38,763 nt of DNA from contig DASYKU010000018.1 of assembly GCA_035995165.1 (NCBI GenBank), positions 1 through 38,763 on the forward strand, in the 5' to 3' direction. The notes under the pieces are model-generated. The model was not told where the DNA came from. It was given only the letters and a program-made list of their open reading frames with translations, and searched no databases. Positions 16,245 through 23,506 of the stretch are shown one piece after another; positions within the stretch are counted from its first letter, which is position 1; each line of letters starts with the position of its first letter. The DNA comes from Mycobacteriales bacterium. GTDB taxonomy: Bacteria > Actinomycetota > Actinomycetes > Mycobacteriales > CADCTP01. A program made the translations under genes and the position numbers.

Positions 16245-16904
16245 ATGACCGTCGCCCCGGAGCTGCCGCCGGTGCTCGTCGCCCGTCGTGCGGAGCTGCG
16301 CCGTCGCGTGCGTGCCACCGGCCGCACGCCGTCCGCGGCCCGCCTGGCCCGCGTGGCCACCGTCCGTGCGTCCTCGGCCCGGACGCCGTCCTCGGCCCGG
16401 ACGCCGGCCTCGGCCCGGATGCCGGTGTCGGCCCGGACGCCGGCCGAGGTCCTTGCGCTGGTCGAGCCCCGGCGGCCGCTGACCCTCGTGCCGGAGCCCG
16501 AGCTGCAGCCGGACATCGCGCCGGAGCCGGGGACCGGCCGGGTGCACCGCCCGGCCGGTCCCGTTCCGCTGCACCCGGCCGGCGCGCGGGTGGTCCGGCC
16601 CGCGGGGGGCCGGCTGCGGCTGACCCGGCGCGGCCGGCTGGCCGCGACCGCGGCGATCCTGCTCATCGCCGTGCTCGCGGTCGTCGGGGTGACGTCCCGG
16701 GTGGGGTCGCTGTCCGGGCCGCCGGTCCCGGCGTCCGCGCCGACCCAGGTCGTGGTCGCGCCGGGGGAGACGCTCTGGAGCATCGCCGAGCGGGTGGCCC
16801 CGCAGCGCGACCCGCGGACGGTGGTCGATTCGATCCGCGAGCTCAACCAGCTGCCCGGCACCGACGTGCGAGCCGGCCAGACCCTCCTGCTGCGCGCTCC
16901 CTGA
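16245..16904 (+). CDS. SOS-controlled LysM membrane protein (DivS/ChiZ-like)
   Basis: 219 residues. A long basic cytoplasmic region (1–130) contains four six-residue S-S-A-R-T-P units (43–66). It is followed by one transmembrane helix (131–150) and an extracellular LysM peptidoglycan-binding domain (167–217: VVVAPGETLWSIAERVAP, IRELNQLPGTDVRAGQTLLL). Position, topology and LysM domain match the damage-induced cell-division inhibitors between lexA and nrdR in mycobacteria (ChiZ/Rv2719c) and corynebacteria (DivS). It therefore probably delays septation during the SOS response. The perfect LexA box 36 bases upstream supports SOS control. The start has a GGAGG at 16232–16236. Orthology rests on synteny and architecture; the cytoplasmic half is not conserved. 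Confidence 0.85.
   Translation: MTVAPELPPVLVARRAELRRRVRATGRTPSAARLARVATVRASSARTPSSARTPASARMPVSARTPAEVLALVEPRRPLTLVPEPELQPDIAPEPGTGRVHRPAGPVPLHPAGARVVRPAGGRLRLTRRGRLAATAAILLIAVLAVVGVTSRVGSLSGPPVPASAPTQVVVAPGETLWSIAERVAPQRDPRTVVDSIRELNQLPGTDVRAGQTLLLRAP
16371..16442. repeat. Four 18-bp tandem repeats in LysM gene
   Basis: Units start at 16371, 16389, 16407 and 16425, with consensus TCCTCGGCCCGGACGCCG. The first two are identical. They encode S-S-A-R-T-P, A-S-A-R-M-P and V-S-A-R-T-P in the cytoplasmic part of the SOS-controlled LysM protein. Confidence 0.85.
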
Positions 16905-16948
16905 CCACGCCGTCCTGAGCGCGGCAGCCGCTCGGGCCAGGCTCTGCG

Positions 16949-17190
16949 GCGATCGCCGACTACGAGATCGCGGCCGGCCTCAAGCGGCAGCGGGGCGACC
17001 GCTGCGGCGAGGCGATGTTGCCGAACAACATCGCGAAGGCCAACGACCGGCTGGGCCGGCCCGAGCAGGCCGCGACGGCCGTCCGGACCGCGGCCGAGCT
17101 GATGGGCCGGCCGGGCGACGACCCCCGGCCCGAGCGGACCGGCCTGCCGGAGGCCGAGCAGCTGGTCGTGCTCGGACACGCTGCTGCGGG
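16949..17190 (+). pseudogene. Relic of a tetratricopeptide (TPR) protein
   Basis: The frame reads A-I-A-D-Y-E-I-A-A-G-L-K-R-Q-R-G-D-R, then GEAMLPNNIAKANDRLGRPEQAA and AVRTAAEL. This is the pattern of one to two TPR repeats as found at the C-terminus of AfsR/SARP or NB-ARC regulators. There is no plausible start upstream, and homology fades after about 17180 though the frame remains open to 17293. It looks like a leftover gene fragment between the LysM gene and nrdR, where related genomes usually have nothing. Confidence 0.5.
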
Positions 17191-17411
17191 CCGACCGGCC
17201 GACCGCCGCCCAGGCCCCGGGCCAGAGGGTCTGTTGCGCACCTCCTCGGAGCCTCGGCGTCCGGTCGGTACGTATCGGACTCGACACCGATAACGCATCG
17301 GGGGCAGCGCTGTGTCACGGGACTGGCGAGGCCCCGCGCACACGCCCGGCTGACCCTCGGGACACGCCGGTCGGTGCTTGCGCCGCCCTGGGTGTCGGCC
17401 TACCTTCTCCC

Positions 17412-17423
17412 ACTACATCTAGT
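17412..17423. promoter_or_regulatory. NrdR box upstream of nrdR–nrdJ
   Basis: ACTA-CATC-TAGT, within C-ACTACATCTAGT-A, matches the core of the NrdR consensus (C-w-A-t-A-T-a-T-w-G) at eight of ten positions. It is followed at 17426–17439 by another inverted repeat, TTACA-GGGA-TGTAA. NrdR autorepression of an nrdRJ operon is known in Streptomyces. Confidence 0.65.
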
Positions 17424-17439
17424 ACTTACAGGGATGTAA

Positions 17440-17492
17440 TTTTCCACAGGTTGGGGTTGTTACCCACAGGGGAATCCCCAGAGTCATCCACA
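17440..17492 (+). promoter_or_regulatory. Three DnaA-box-like 9-mers before nrdR
   Basis: TTTTCCACA (17440–17448), TTACCCACA (17460–17468) and TCATCCACA (17484–17492) each differ by one base from TTATCCACA. All point the same way, at starts 20 and 24 bases apart. They sit between the NrdR box and the nrdR Shine-Dalgarno. GGGGAATCCCC (17469–17479) lies between the second and third. DnaA control of ribonucleotide reductase is known in E. coli; here it is inferred from sequence only. Confidence 0.5.
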
Positions 17493-17512
17493 GCAGCAGG
17501 GGAGAGGGACCG

Positions 17513-18025
17513 GTGCGCTGTCCGTATTGCCGCCACGCCGACTCGCGGGTCGTCGACTCGCGCGAGGTCGACGAGGGCCAGGTCATCCGGCGTCGCCGGT
17601 CCTGCCAGGCGTGCAGCCGGCGGTTCACGACGGTCGAGGAGGCCACCCTCGCGGTGATCAAGCGCAGCGGGGTCACCGAGCCGTTCGGCCGGGACAAGGT
17701 CATCACCGGCGTACGGCGGGCCTGCCAGGGCCGGCCGGTCGGCGACGACCAGCTCGCGCTGCTGGCCCAACAGGTCGAGGAGGCGGTCCGGGCCACCGGC
17801 TGCGCCGAGATCCCCAGCCACGAGGTCGGCCTGGCCATCCTCGGGCCGCTGCGGCAGCTGGACGAGGTCGCCTACCTCCGCTTCGCCAGCGTGTACCGGG
17901 CGTTCACCAGCATCGAGGACTTCGAGGCCGAGATCCGCGCCCTGCGCGATCCCGACCGGCCGGTCCCGGCGCCAGCGCCGGAGCTGACCACACAAGCGGT
18001 CCGCGAGCTGGAGCCGGCTCCGTGA
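17513..18025 (+). CDS. nrdR: Transcriptional repressor NrdR
   Basis: A 170-residue NrdR, the ATP/dATP-sensing repressor of ribonucleotide reductase genes. The N-terminal zinc ribbon has Cys3, Cys6, Cys31 and Cys34 (CPYC…CQAC), then RRFTTVEE. The ATP-cone domain (about 46–136; [38 protein letters not shown]) follows. The last ~20 residues are a Pro-rich tail. The GTG has a GGGGAGAGGG Shine-Dalgarno. nrdJ follows 119 bases downstream, so the pair is probably one operon under NrdR and perhaps DnaA control. Confidence 0.96.
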   Translation: MRCPYCRHADSRVVDSREVDEGQVIRRRRSCQACSRRFTTVEEATLAVIKRSGVTEPFGRDKVITGVRRACQGRPVGDDQLALLAQQVEEAVRATGCAEIPSHEVGLAILGPLRQLDEVAYLRFASVYRAFTSIEDFEAEIRALRDPDRPVPAPAPELTTQAVRELEPAP

Positions 18026-18144
18026 GCCGCCGCCGCGACCGCCAGGCCGCCATGACGCACAGCACCACGCACGGCACGACGACAACCACCGCGACCGCCA
18101 CGGGGGCACCGCGGGACATCGACAGCCACGAAGGGGACCAGATC

Positions 18145-20928
18145 ATGACGGAGACCGTCGACACCCAGCGCGGGGCGCGCCAGGGTGGGCTGCACGTCGA
18201 GCGGGTCTACACCACCCCCGGCGTGCATCCGTACGACGAGGTCACGTGGCAGCGGCGTGACGTGGTGATGACCAACTGGCGGGACGGCTCGGTCAACTTC
18301 GAGCAGCGCGGGGTCGAGTTCCCGGACTTCTGGTCGATCAACGCGACCAACATCGTCACCTCGAAGTACTTCCGCGGCGCGCCCGGCAGCGACACCCGCG
18401 AGTCCAGCCTCAAGCAGCTGGTCGAGCGGGTCGTCACGACCTACCGCAAGGCCGGGGAGAAGTACGGCTACTTCGCCACCGCCGAGGACGCCGAGGTCTT
18501 CGAGCACGAGCTGGCCTGGATGCTGGTCCACCAGGTCTTCGCGTTCAACTCGCCGGTCTGGTTCAACGTCGGCACGCCCGCCCCGCAGCAGGTCAGCGCC
18601 TGCTTCATCCTCGCCGTCGACGACACGATGGACTCGATCCTGAACTGGTACCGGGAGGAGGGGCTGATCTTCAAGGGCGGCTCCGGCGCCGGTCTCAACC
18701 TGTCCCGGATCCGGTCGTCGAAGGAGCTGCTCTCCAGCGGCGGCACCGCCTCCGGGCCGGTCAGCTTCATGCGCGGCGCGGACGCCAGCGCCGGGACGAT
18801 CAAGTCCGGCGGCGCCACCCGGCGGGCGGCCAAGATGGTCGTCCTCGACGTCGACCACCCCGACATCGAGGAGTTCATCGAGACCAAGCGCAACGAGGAG
18901 GAGAAGATCCGCGTCCTGCGCGACGCCGGCTTCGACATGGACCTCGGGGGCAAGGACATCACCTCGGTCCAGTACCAGAACGCCAACAACTCGGTCCGGG
19001 TCACCGACGAGTTCATGCGCGCGGTCGCCGACGGCGGCGAGTTCGGGCTGCGGGCCCGGATGGACAACTCGGTGCTCGAGACCGTCGACGCGCGAAAGCT
19101 GTTCCGCAGCATGGCCCAGGCGGCCTGGGAGTGCGCCGACCCCGGCATCCAGTACGACGACACGATCAACGACTGGCACACCAACCCGGAGACGGGCCGG
19201 ATCACCGCCAGCAACCCGTGCTCGGAGTACATGAGCCTGGACAACTCCTCCTGCAACCTGGCCTCGCTGAACCTCATGAAGTTCCTGCGCGAGGACGGCA
19301 CGTTCGACGGTTCGACGTTCGCCAAGGCCGTCGAGTTCGTCATCACCGCGATGGACATCTCGATCTCCTTCGCCGACTTCCCGACCGAGGCGATCGCCGA
19401 GACCACCCGGGCCTACCGGCAGCTCGGCATCGGCTACGCCAACCTGGGCGCGCTGCTGATGGCGACCGGGCACGCGTACGACTCCGAGGGCGGGCGGGCG
19501 CTGGCCGCGGCGATCTCCTCGCTGATGACCGGCACCGCGTACCGGCGGTCGGCCGAGCTGGCCGGCGTCGTCGGCCCGTACGAGGGGTACGCCCGCAACG
19601 CCGACGCGCACCAGCGGGTCATGCGCAAGCACGCCGCCGCCAGCGACACCGTCCGCCCGGTCGGTGCCGACGACGCGGCCCTGCTGCGGCTGGCCGCGGC
19701 CGAGTGGCAGCGCGGGCTCGCGGTCGGCGACGCGCAGGGCTGGCGCAACGCGCAGGCCTCGCTGCTCGCCCCGACCGGCACGATCGGCTTCATGATGGAC
19801 TGCGACACGACCGGCATCGAGCCGGACTTCTCGCTGGTCAAGTTCAAGAAGCTGGTCGGCGGCGGGTCGATGCAGATCGTCAACCAGACCGTGCCGCGGG
19901 CGCTGCGTTCCCTGGGCTACCAGGAGGAGCAGGTCGAGGCGATCGTCGAGTTCATCGCCGAGCACGGGCACGTCGTCGGTGCGCCCGGTCTCAAGGAGCA
20001 GCACTACGGGGTCTTCGACTGCGCGATGGGCGCACGGGCGATCGCGCCGATGGGGCACGTGCGGATGATGGCGGCGGTGCAGCCGTTCATGTCCGGCGCG
20101 ATCTCGAAGACCGTGAACATGCCGGAGACCGCGACGGTCGAGGAGATCGAGGAGATCTACCGGTCCGGCTGGGAGCTCGGCCTCAAGGCGCTGGCGATCT
20201 ACCGGGACAACTGCAAGGTCGGGCAGCCGCTGTCGACCGCCTCGACCGCGTCGTCCACCGCCTCGGTGTCGGCCGCGGCCCCGGTGATCGAGTACCGGCC
20301 GACCCGCAAGCGGCTGCCGAAGAAGCGCCCGTCCCAGACGGTCTCCTTCTCCGTGGCCGGCGCGGAGGGCTACGCGACCTCCTCGTCGTACCCGGACGAC
20401 GGCGTCGGCGAGCTGTTCGTCAAGATGTCCAAGCAGGGCTCGACCCTGGCCGGCGTGATGGACGCGTTCTCCATCGCCATCTCCATCGCCCTGCAGTACG
20501 GCGTGCCGCTGGAGACGTACGTCTCGAAGTTCGTGAACATGCGCTTCGAGCCGGCCGGCATGACCGACGACCCGGACATCCGGATCGCGTCCTCGGTGAT
20601 GGACTACCTGTTCCGGCGGCTGGCGCTGGACTACCTGCCGTACGAGCAGCGGGCCGAGCTCGGCATCTTCACCGCCGCCGAGCGCGCCGCGACGGTCGCG
20701 GATTCGTACGGTGCGTCCTCGGACGACACCTCCGTCGAGGAGATGCGGACCTCGGCCCCGGTCGAGCACAAGCCGGCCGCTGAGGCCCACTCGTCCACCG
20801 AACTGCTGGAACTCCAGCAGGGCACCGTCGCCGACGCCCCCCTCTGCTTCACCTGCGGCACCAAGATGCGTCCCGCCGGCTCCTGCTACGTCTGCGAAGG
20901 CTGCGGCAGCACCTCCGGCTGCAGCTGA
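18145..20928 (+). CDS. nrdJ: Vitamin B12-dependent (class II) ribonucleotide reductase NrdJ
   Basis: A 927-residue adenosylcobalamin-dependent reductase making deoxynucleotides from ribonucleotides without oxygen or a second subunit. The radical site N-P-C-S-E occupies residues 357–361 (Cys359 thiyl radical, Asn357 and Glu361). Cys153 (SACFILAVDD) and Cys370 (NSSCNLASLN) form the reducing pair. LLAPTGTIGFMMDCDTTGIEPDF is the barrel motif. The C-terminal Cys cluster (CFTCGTK, CYVCEGCG) is the shuttle to thioredoxin. The region around 700–790 (RLPKKRPSQTVSFSV, ASSVMDYLFRRLALDYLP) is the typical actinobacterial insert. The ATG at 18145 is chosen for its AAGGGGA Shine-Dalgarno and homologous N-terminus; an ATG at 18052 would add a Thr-rich stretch. 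No cobalamin riboswitch is seen upstream. Confidence 0.96.
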   Translation: MTETVDTQRGARQGGLHVERVYTTPGVHPYDEVTWQRRDVVMTNWRDGSVNFEQRGVEFPDFWSINATNIVTSKYFRGAPGSDTRESSLKQLVERVVTTYRKAGEKYGYFATAEDAEVFEHELAWMLVHQVFAFNSPVWFNVGTPAPQQVSACFILAVDDTMDSILNWYREEGLIFKGGSGAGLNLSRIRSSKELLSSGGTASGPVSFMRGADASAGTIKSGGATRRAAKMVVLDVDHPDIEEFIETKRNEEEKIRVLRDAGFDMDLGGKDITSVQYQNANNSVRVTDEFMRAVADGGEFGLRARMDNSVLETVDARKLFRSMAQAAWECADPGIQYDDTINDWHTNPETGRITASNPCSEYMSLDNSSCNLASLNLMKFLREDGTFDGSTFAKAVEFVITAMDISISFADFPTEAIAETTRAYRQLGIGYANLGALLMATGHAYDSEGGRALAAAISSLMTGTAYRRSAELAGVVGPYEGYARNADAHQRVMRKHAAASDTVRPVGADDAALLRLAAAEWQRGLAVGDAQGWRNAQASLLAPTGTIGFMMDCDTTGIEPDFSLVKFKKLVGGGSMQIVNQTVPRALRSLGYQEEQVEAIVEFIAEHGHVVGAPGLKEQHYGVFDCAMGARAIAPMGHVRMMAAVQPFMSGAISKTVNMPETATVEEIEEIYRSGWELGLKALAIYRDNCKVGQPLSTASTASSTASVSAAAPVIEYRPTRKRLPKKRPSQTVSFSVAGAEGYATSSSYPDDGVGELFVKMSKQGSTLAGVMDAFSIAISIALQYGVPLETYVSKFVNMRFEPAGMTDDPDIRIASSVMDYLFRRLALDYLPYEQRAELGIFTAAERAATVADSYGASSDDTSVEEMRTSAPVEHKPAAEAHSSTELLELQQGTVADAPLCFTCGTKMRPAGSCYVCEGCGSTSGCS

Positions 20929-20942
20929 CCTCGCCGCGCCGG

Positions 20943-20961
20943 GGGGAGCCCCGAGCTCCCC
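20943..20961. terminator. Hairpin terminator after nrdJ
   Basis: GGGGAGC (20943–20949) pairs with GCTCCCC (20955–20961) around a 5-base loop, 14 bases after the nrdJ stop. There is no T-tract, as is usual for high-GC terminators. Confidence 0.55.
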
Positions 20962-21021
20962 TCGGCGGACCCGGCCGACACAGCTGCCGGCGTCGGCTGT
21001 CGCTCGGTCCGGATGGCAGCT

Positions 21022-21039
21022 CTGTCTAGACTGTCTAGA
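21022..21039. promoter_or_regulatory. Direct/inverted repeat operator of TA operon
   Basis: CTGTCTAGA occurs twice back to back (21022–21030 and 21031–21039), each copy holding the palindrome TCTAGA. The repeats end two bases before the antitoxin Shine-Dalgarno (GGAGG, 21041–21045). They are the likely site for autorepression by the antitoxin/toxin complex. Confidence 0.55.
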
Positions 21040-21051
21040 TGGAGGTGGGCG

Positions 21052-21303
21052 GTGGGTGGACGGTGGCAGTTGCAGGAGGCGAAGCAGCGGTTCAGTGAGG
21101 TGGTGCGGTCGGCAGAGACGGACGGGCCGCAGTTCGTGACGCGGCATGGTGACGAGGTTGCGGTCGTGCTCGACATCCGGGAGTACCGGCGGCTGAAGGC
21201 TGGGGCGCCGGACCTCAAGGCGTTCCTCCGGTCGGAGCCGCTCGTCGACCCGCCGGACATCGATCGGTCCCAGGATCTGGCCCGTCCGGTGAGCCTGGAT
21301 TGA
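21052..21303 (+). CDS. Phd/YefM-family antitoxin
   Basis: An 83-residue antitoxin. The N-terminal Phd/YefM fold is clear: WQLQEAKQRFSEVVRSAETDGPQFVTRHGDEVAVVLDIREYRRL. The acidic C-terminal tail (LVDPPDIDRSQDLARP) would wrap the toxin. The GTG at 21052 is chosen because a GGAGG lies six bases upstream; an ATG at 21013 would overlap the operator. The toxin's TTG overlaps this stop by TTGA. The protein neutralises the PIN toxin and probably represses the operon through the CTGTCTAGA repeats. Confidence 0.87.
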   Translation: MGGRWQLQEAKQRFSEVVRSAETDGPQFVTRHGDEVAVVLDIREYRRLKAGAPDLKAFLRSEPLVDPPDIDRSQDLARPVSLD

Positions 21304-21713
21304 GCTATCTCCTCGACACGAACGTGGTGTCGGAGCTGCGGCGGCCCCGGCCGAACAAGGTTGTCCTGGGCTGGTTCGACTCGGTCGGCTCGGCGGACCT
21401 CTGGCTGAGCGTGCTGGTGCTGGGGGAGATCCGGCAGGGCATCGAGCAACTCGCCCGCCGGGATGCCGATCAAGCGGCGACCTACGAGAAGTGGCTGCTG
21501 GAGCTGGCCGATCTCTTCGGTGATCGCGTCGTGCCCGTCACTGCCGAGGTGGTTGATCTGTGGGGCCGGCTCAACGTGCCGGACCGGCTCCCCGCCGTCG
21601 ACGGACTGCTGGCGGCGACCGCGCTCGTCCACGGCTGGACGCTGGTCACCCGCAACACCGCGGACGTCGTACGGACCGGGGTCCGGCTGGTCAATCCATT
21701 CGAGGGGTCATGA
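21300..21713 (+). CDS. VapC-type PIN-domain toxin
   Basis: A 137-residue PIN-domain ribonuclease of the FitB/VapC type. The four acidic Mg-binding residues are all present: Asp6 (LLDTN), Glu43 (LGEIRQGIEQL), Asp101 (PAVDGLLAATAL) and Asp122 (TRNTADV). The family usually cuts tRNA or rRNA at one site. The TTG start overlaps the antitoxin stop, and its own stop overlaps the ATG of the VOC gene (ATGA). The pairing of a Phd/YefM antitoxin with a PIN toxin is common. The intact catalytic set suggests an active toxin. Confidence 0.9.
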   Translation: MSYLLDTNVVSELRRPRPNKVVLGWFDSVGSADLWLSVLVLGEIRQGIEQLARRDADQAATYEKWLLELADLFGDRVVPVTAEVVDLWGRLNVPDRLPAVDGLLAATALVHGWTLVTRNTADVVRTGVRLVNPFEGS

Positions 21714-22099
21714 CGGTTCGGCAGTTGCGGTTGGTGGTGGCGGCGGAGGACTACGAGGCCGCGGTGGTGTTCTACCGGGACGTGCTCGGGTTGCCGGAGC
21801 AGGAGGCGATCTCGGGCCCGGGCGGCGCGCACGTCACGATCCTCGACGCGGGCCGGGCCACGCTGGAGCTGGCGAATCCGGCCCAGCGGGCGTACATCGA
21901 CGAGGTCGAGGTGGGCCGGCCGGTGGCGCCGCGGCTGCGGGTCGCCTTCGAGGTCGATGACGCCCGCGCGCTCACCGCCGAACTGGTCGCCGGCGGCGCG
22001 CACGAGATCGCCCCGCCCACCGAGACCCCCTGGCGCTCCCTGAACTCTCGCCTCGACGCCCCCGCCGGCCTCCAGCTCACCCTCTTCCAGGAACTCTGA
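21710..22099 (+). CDS. VOC (glyoxalase/bleomycin-resistance) family protein
   Basis: A 129-residue vicinal-oxygen-chelate protein with the paired beta-alpha-beta-beta-beta modules: LRLVVAAEDYEAAVVFYRDVLGLP in the first half, and RLRVAFEVDDARALTAELVAGGA then LNSRLDAPAGLQLTLFQEL in the second. The second-module end LTLFQEL carries the usual Glu ligand. Whether a metal is bound is unclear because the first-strand His is replaced (LRLVVAAED). The substrate is unknown. The ATG overlaps the VapC stop by ATGA, so it is transcribed and translated with the toxin-antitoxin operon. Confidence 0.87.
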   Translation: MTVRQLRLVVAAEDYEAAVVFYRDVLGLPEQEAISGPGGAHVTILDAGRATLELANPAQRAYIDEVEVGRPVAPRLRVAFEVDDARALTAELVAGGAHEIAPPTETPWRSLNSRLDAPAGLQLTLFQEL

Positions 22100-22259
22100 C
22101 CTCAGGCCATGCGCGTGCCTGACCGCCCCGGGGCGAGCGGTATGCAGGTCGCCCGTCCCGGACTCATGATTGCCGCAGCCGCATCGGCCGCGCCGTCGGC
22201 GCGCGTTGGCCGGACGCGTGCCGACCCCGAGGGAGGTGTGTCGCCCTCCGGGAGTCCGG
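22100..22259. other. Convergent intergenic region, no gene seen
   Basis: 160 bases between the convergent VOC and IclR genes. It holds several GC-rich inverted fragments (GAGGGAGG…CCTCCG around 22230–22250) but no convincing ORF or RNA. It may contain terminators for both sides. Confidence 0.4.
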
Positions 22260-23096
22260 CTAGTGGCGGCTGGCGGCGCGGACGGGGCGTGGGGACGGGT
22301 CGGCCGTCGCGTCGTCGGCGGGGGTGCGGCGGCCGAGGAGCCGGGACGCTTCCAGGGCGGCGTCGACCACGGGCCTGGTGAACGCGGCGGCGTTGGCGGG
22401 GGTCAGCCGCTGCGTCGGTGCGCCGATGCCGAGTACGGCCTCGAGCTCGCCGGTCAGGCCGAACACCGGCGCCGATATCGAGGCGGCGCCGACCTCGCGC
22501 TCCTCGAACGAGGCCGCGTGCCCGGTCCGGCGGATCTCGTCCAGCTGTTCGTCCAGCACGTCGAGGTCGACGACGGTCCGCGGCGTGTAGCGGATCAGGC
22601 CGTGCCCGATCGCCGCCTGCCGGGCGGTCGGGTCGAACGCCATGAACACTTTCCCGGCCGACCCGGCGTGCACCGGCATCACCATGCCGATCATGAACAG
22701 CCGCATCACGATGTTGCGCGTCTCGGCCAGCCCCACGACGGTCCGGTGGGCGCCGTCGCGCACATACAGGCAGGCGGACTCGCCGGTGGTGTCCCGCAAC
22801 GCCCGCAGCACCGGCCGGGTCACCCGGACGATGTCCAGCCCGACGCTGCCCGGCGCGGCCCAGCGCACCAGCCCGATCCCGATCCGGTAGCGGTCGTCGT
22901 CGCGGTCCAGGAACCCCTCGCGAACCAGATTGATCACCAGGCGCTGGCAGGTGCTCGCGGGCAGGCCGGTGGCCCGGGTGATCTGCTGCAGGCTCAGCTC
23001 CGGCTGCTCGACGGTGAAGCACTCGAGGACCTGCCGGATCTTGTGCAGGACGAGGATCGGCGGCACGCCGGACCGGCGCGGGGGCTCCTCTTCCAT
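22260..23096 (-). CDS. IclR family transcriptional regulator
   Basis: A 278-residue IclR protein. The N-terminal winged helix is about residues 13–75 (ILVLHKIRQVLECF, LSLQQITRATGLPASTCQRLVINLVREGFL). The C-terminal GAF-like effector domain carries ACLYVRDGAHRTVVG, PVHAGSAGKVFMAF, GHAASFEEREVGAASISAPVF and the terminal helix NAAAFTRPVVDAALEASRLL. The ligand is unknown and no obvious target operon adjoins it. The ATG at 23096 lies six bases after TATTGT, predicting a leaderless mRNA; an upstream in-frame start at 23141 would lie in the operator-like repeat. An inverted repeat in the promoter suggests autoregulation. Confidence 0.9.
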   Translation of the reverse strand: MEEEPPRRSGVPPILVLHKIRQVLECFTVEQPELSLQQITRATGLPASTCQRLVINLVREGFLDRDDDRYRIGIGLVRWAAPGSVGLDIVRVTRPVLRALRDTTGESACLYVRDGAHRTVVGLAETRNIVMRLFMIGMVMPVHAGSAGKVFMAFDPTARQAAIGHGLIRYTPRTVVDLDVLDEQLDEIRRTGHAASFEEREVGAASISAPVFGLTGELEAVLGIGAPTQRLTPANAAAFTRPVVDAALEASRLLGRRTPADDATADPSPRPVRAASRH

Positions 23097-23102
23097 CGGC
23101 GG

Positions 23103-23140
23103 ACAATACCCCGTCGTAATCGGTTGTCCGATTCTGGACA
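23103..23140 (-). promoter_or_regulatory. IclR promoter and operator-like inverted repeat
   Basis: On the minus strand TATTGT (23108–23103) is followed by six bases and the ATG at 23096. TGTCC-N6-GGACA (23125–23140) overlaps the expected -35 position. A further GGACAA at 23101–23106 mirrors the TTGTCC at 23124–23129. It is probably the autoregulatory site of the IclR protein. Confidence 0.45.
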
Positions 23141-23176
23141 CGTTGAGTGACGGCGGCTCGCCGAGGCGAGACGAGA

Positions 23177-23506
23177 TCAGGGGTCGGGCGCGGGACGCTC
23201 GCCGGACCAGGGCGACTCGGCCGCCACCCGGCAGCCGGCGGCGCGATAGTGGCTCGTCAGGGTGGCGACGAAGGCTGTGAGATCGGCATCCGGGCTCGCG
23301 TCGATGCCGACCGTCGTCGGCCAGTCGAGGAAGTGCGGTCCGCGGGTCCGGTCGGGGTTCCGGTCGACCTGGACGGTGAACCCCGGCGCCCGGAAGACGT
23401 CAAGCGACGAGCCCGGGCCGAGCAGCCGCGCCGTGGCCTCGACGACGGCCGCGTGGTCGTCGGTGTCGACGTAGAGGACACACCAGCGGTCCCGCGGCCC
23501 GGTCAT
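23177..23506 (-). CDS. Probable immunity protein of the WXG100 toxin
   Basis: A 109-residue protein I do not place in a named family. It is small and soluble, with a mixed alpha/beta pattern: CVLYVDTDDHAAVVEATARLL, FTVQVDRNPD, HFLDWPTTVGIDA, LTAFVATLTSHYRAAGCRVAA. Its ATG overlaps the stop of the large WXG100/nucleotidyltransferase toxin (ATGA), the usual layout of a toxin–immunity pair, and there is no other partner nearby. It is therefore the best candidate for the protein that blocks the toxin inside the producer. This function is inferred from position, size and coupling. Confidence 0.7.
   Translation of the reverse strand: MTGPRDRWCVLYVDTDDHAAVVEATARLLGPGSSLDVFRAPGFTVQVDRNPDRTRGPHFLDWPTTVGIDASPDADLTAFVATLTSHYRAAGCRVAAESPWSGERPAPDP

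Noticed and set aside
17294-17512. Cobalamin riboswitch ahead of nrdJ
   Set aside because: No B12-box-like conserved segment could be seen; the leader is instead filled with NrdR- and DnaA-like sites.
17872-21147. 1091-codon minus-strand frame opposite nrdJ
   Set aside because: Shadow of the class II reductase gene in a high-GC genome.
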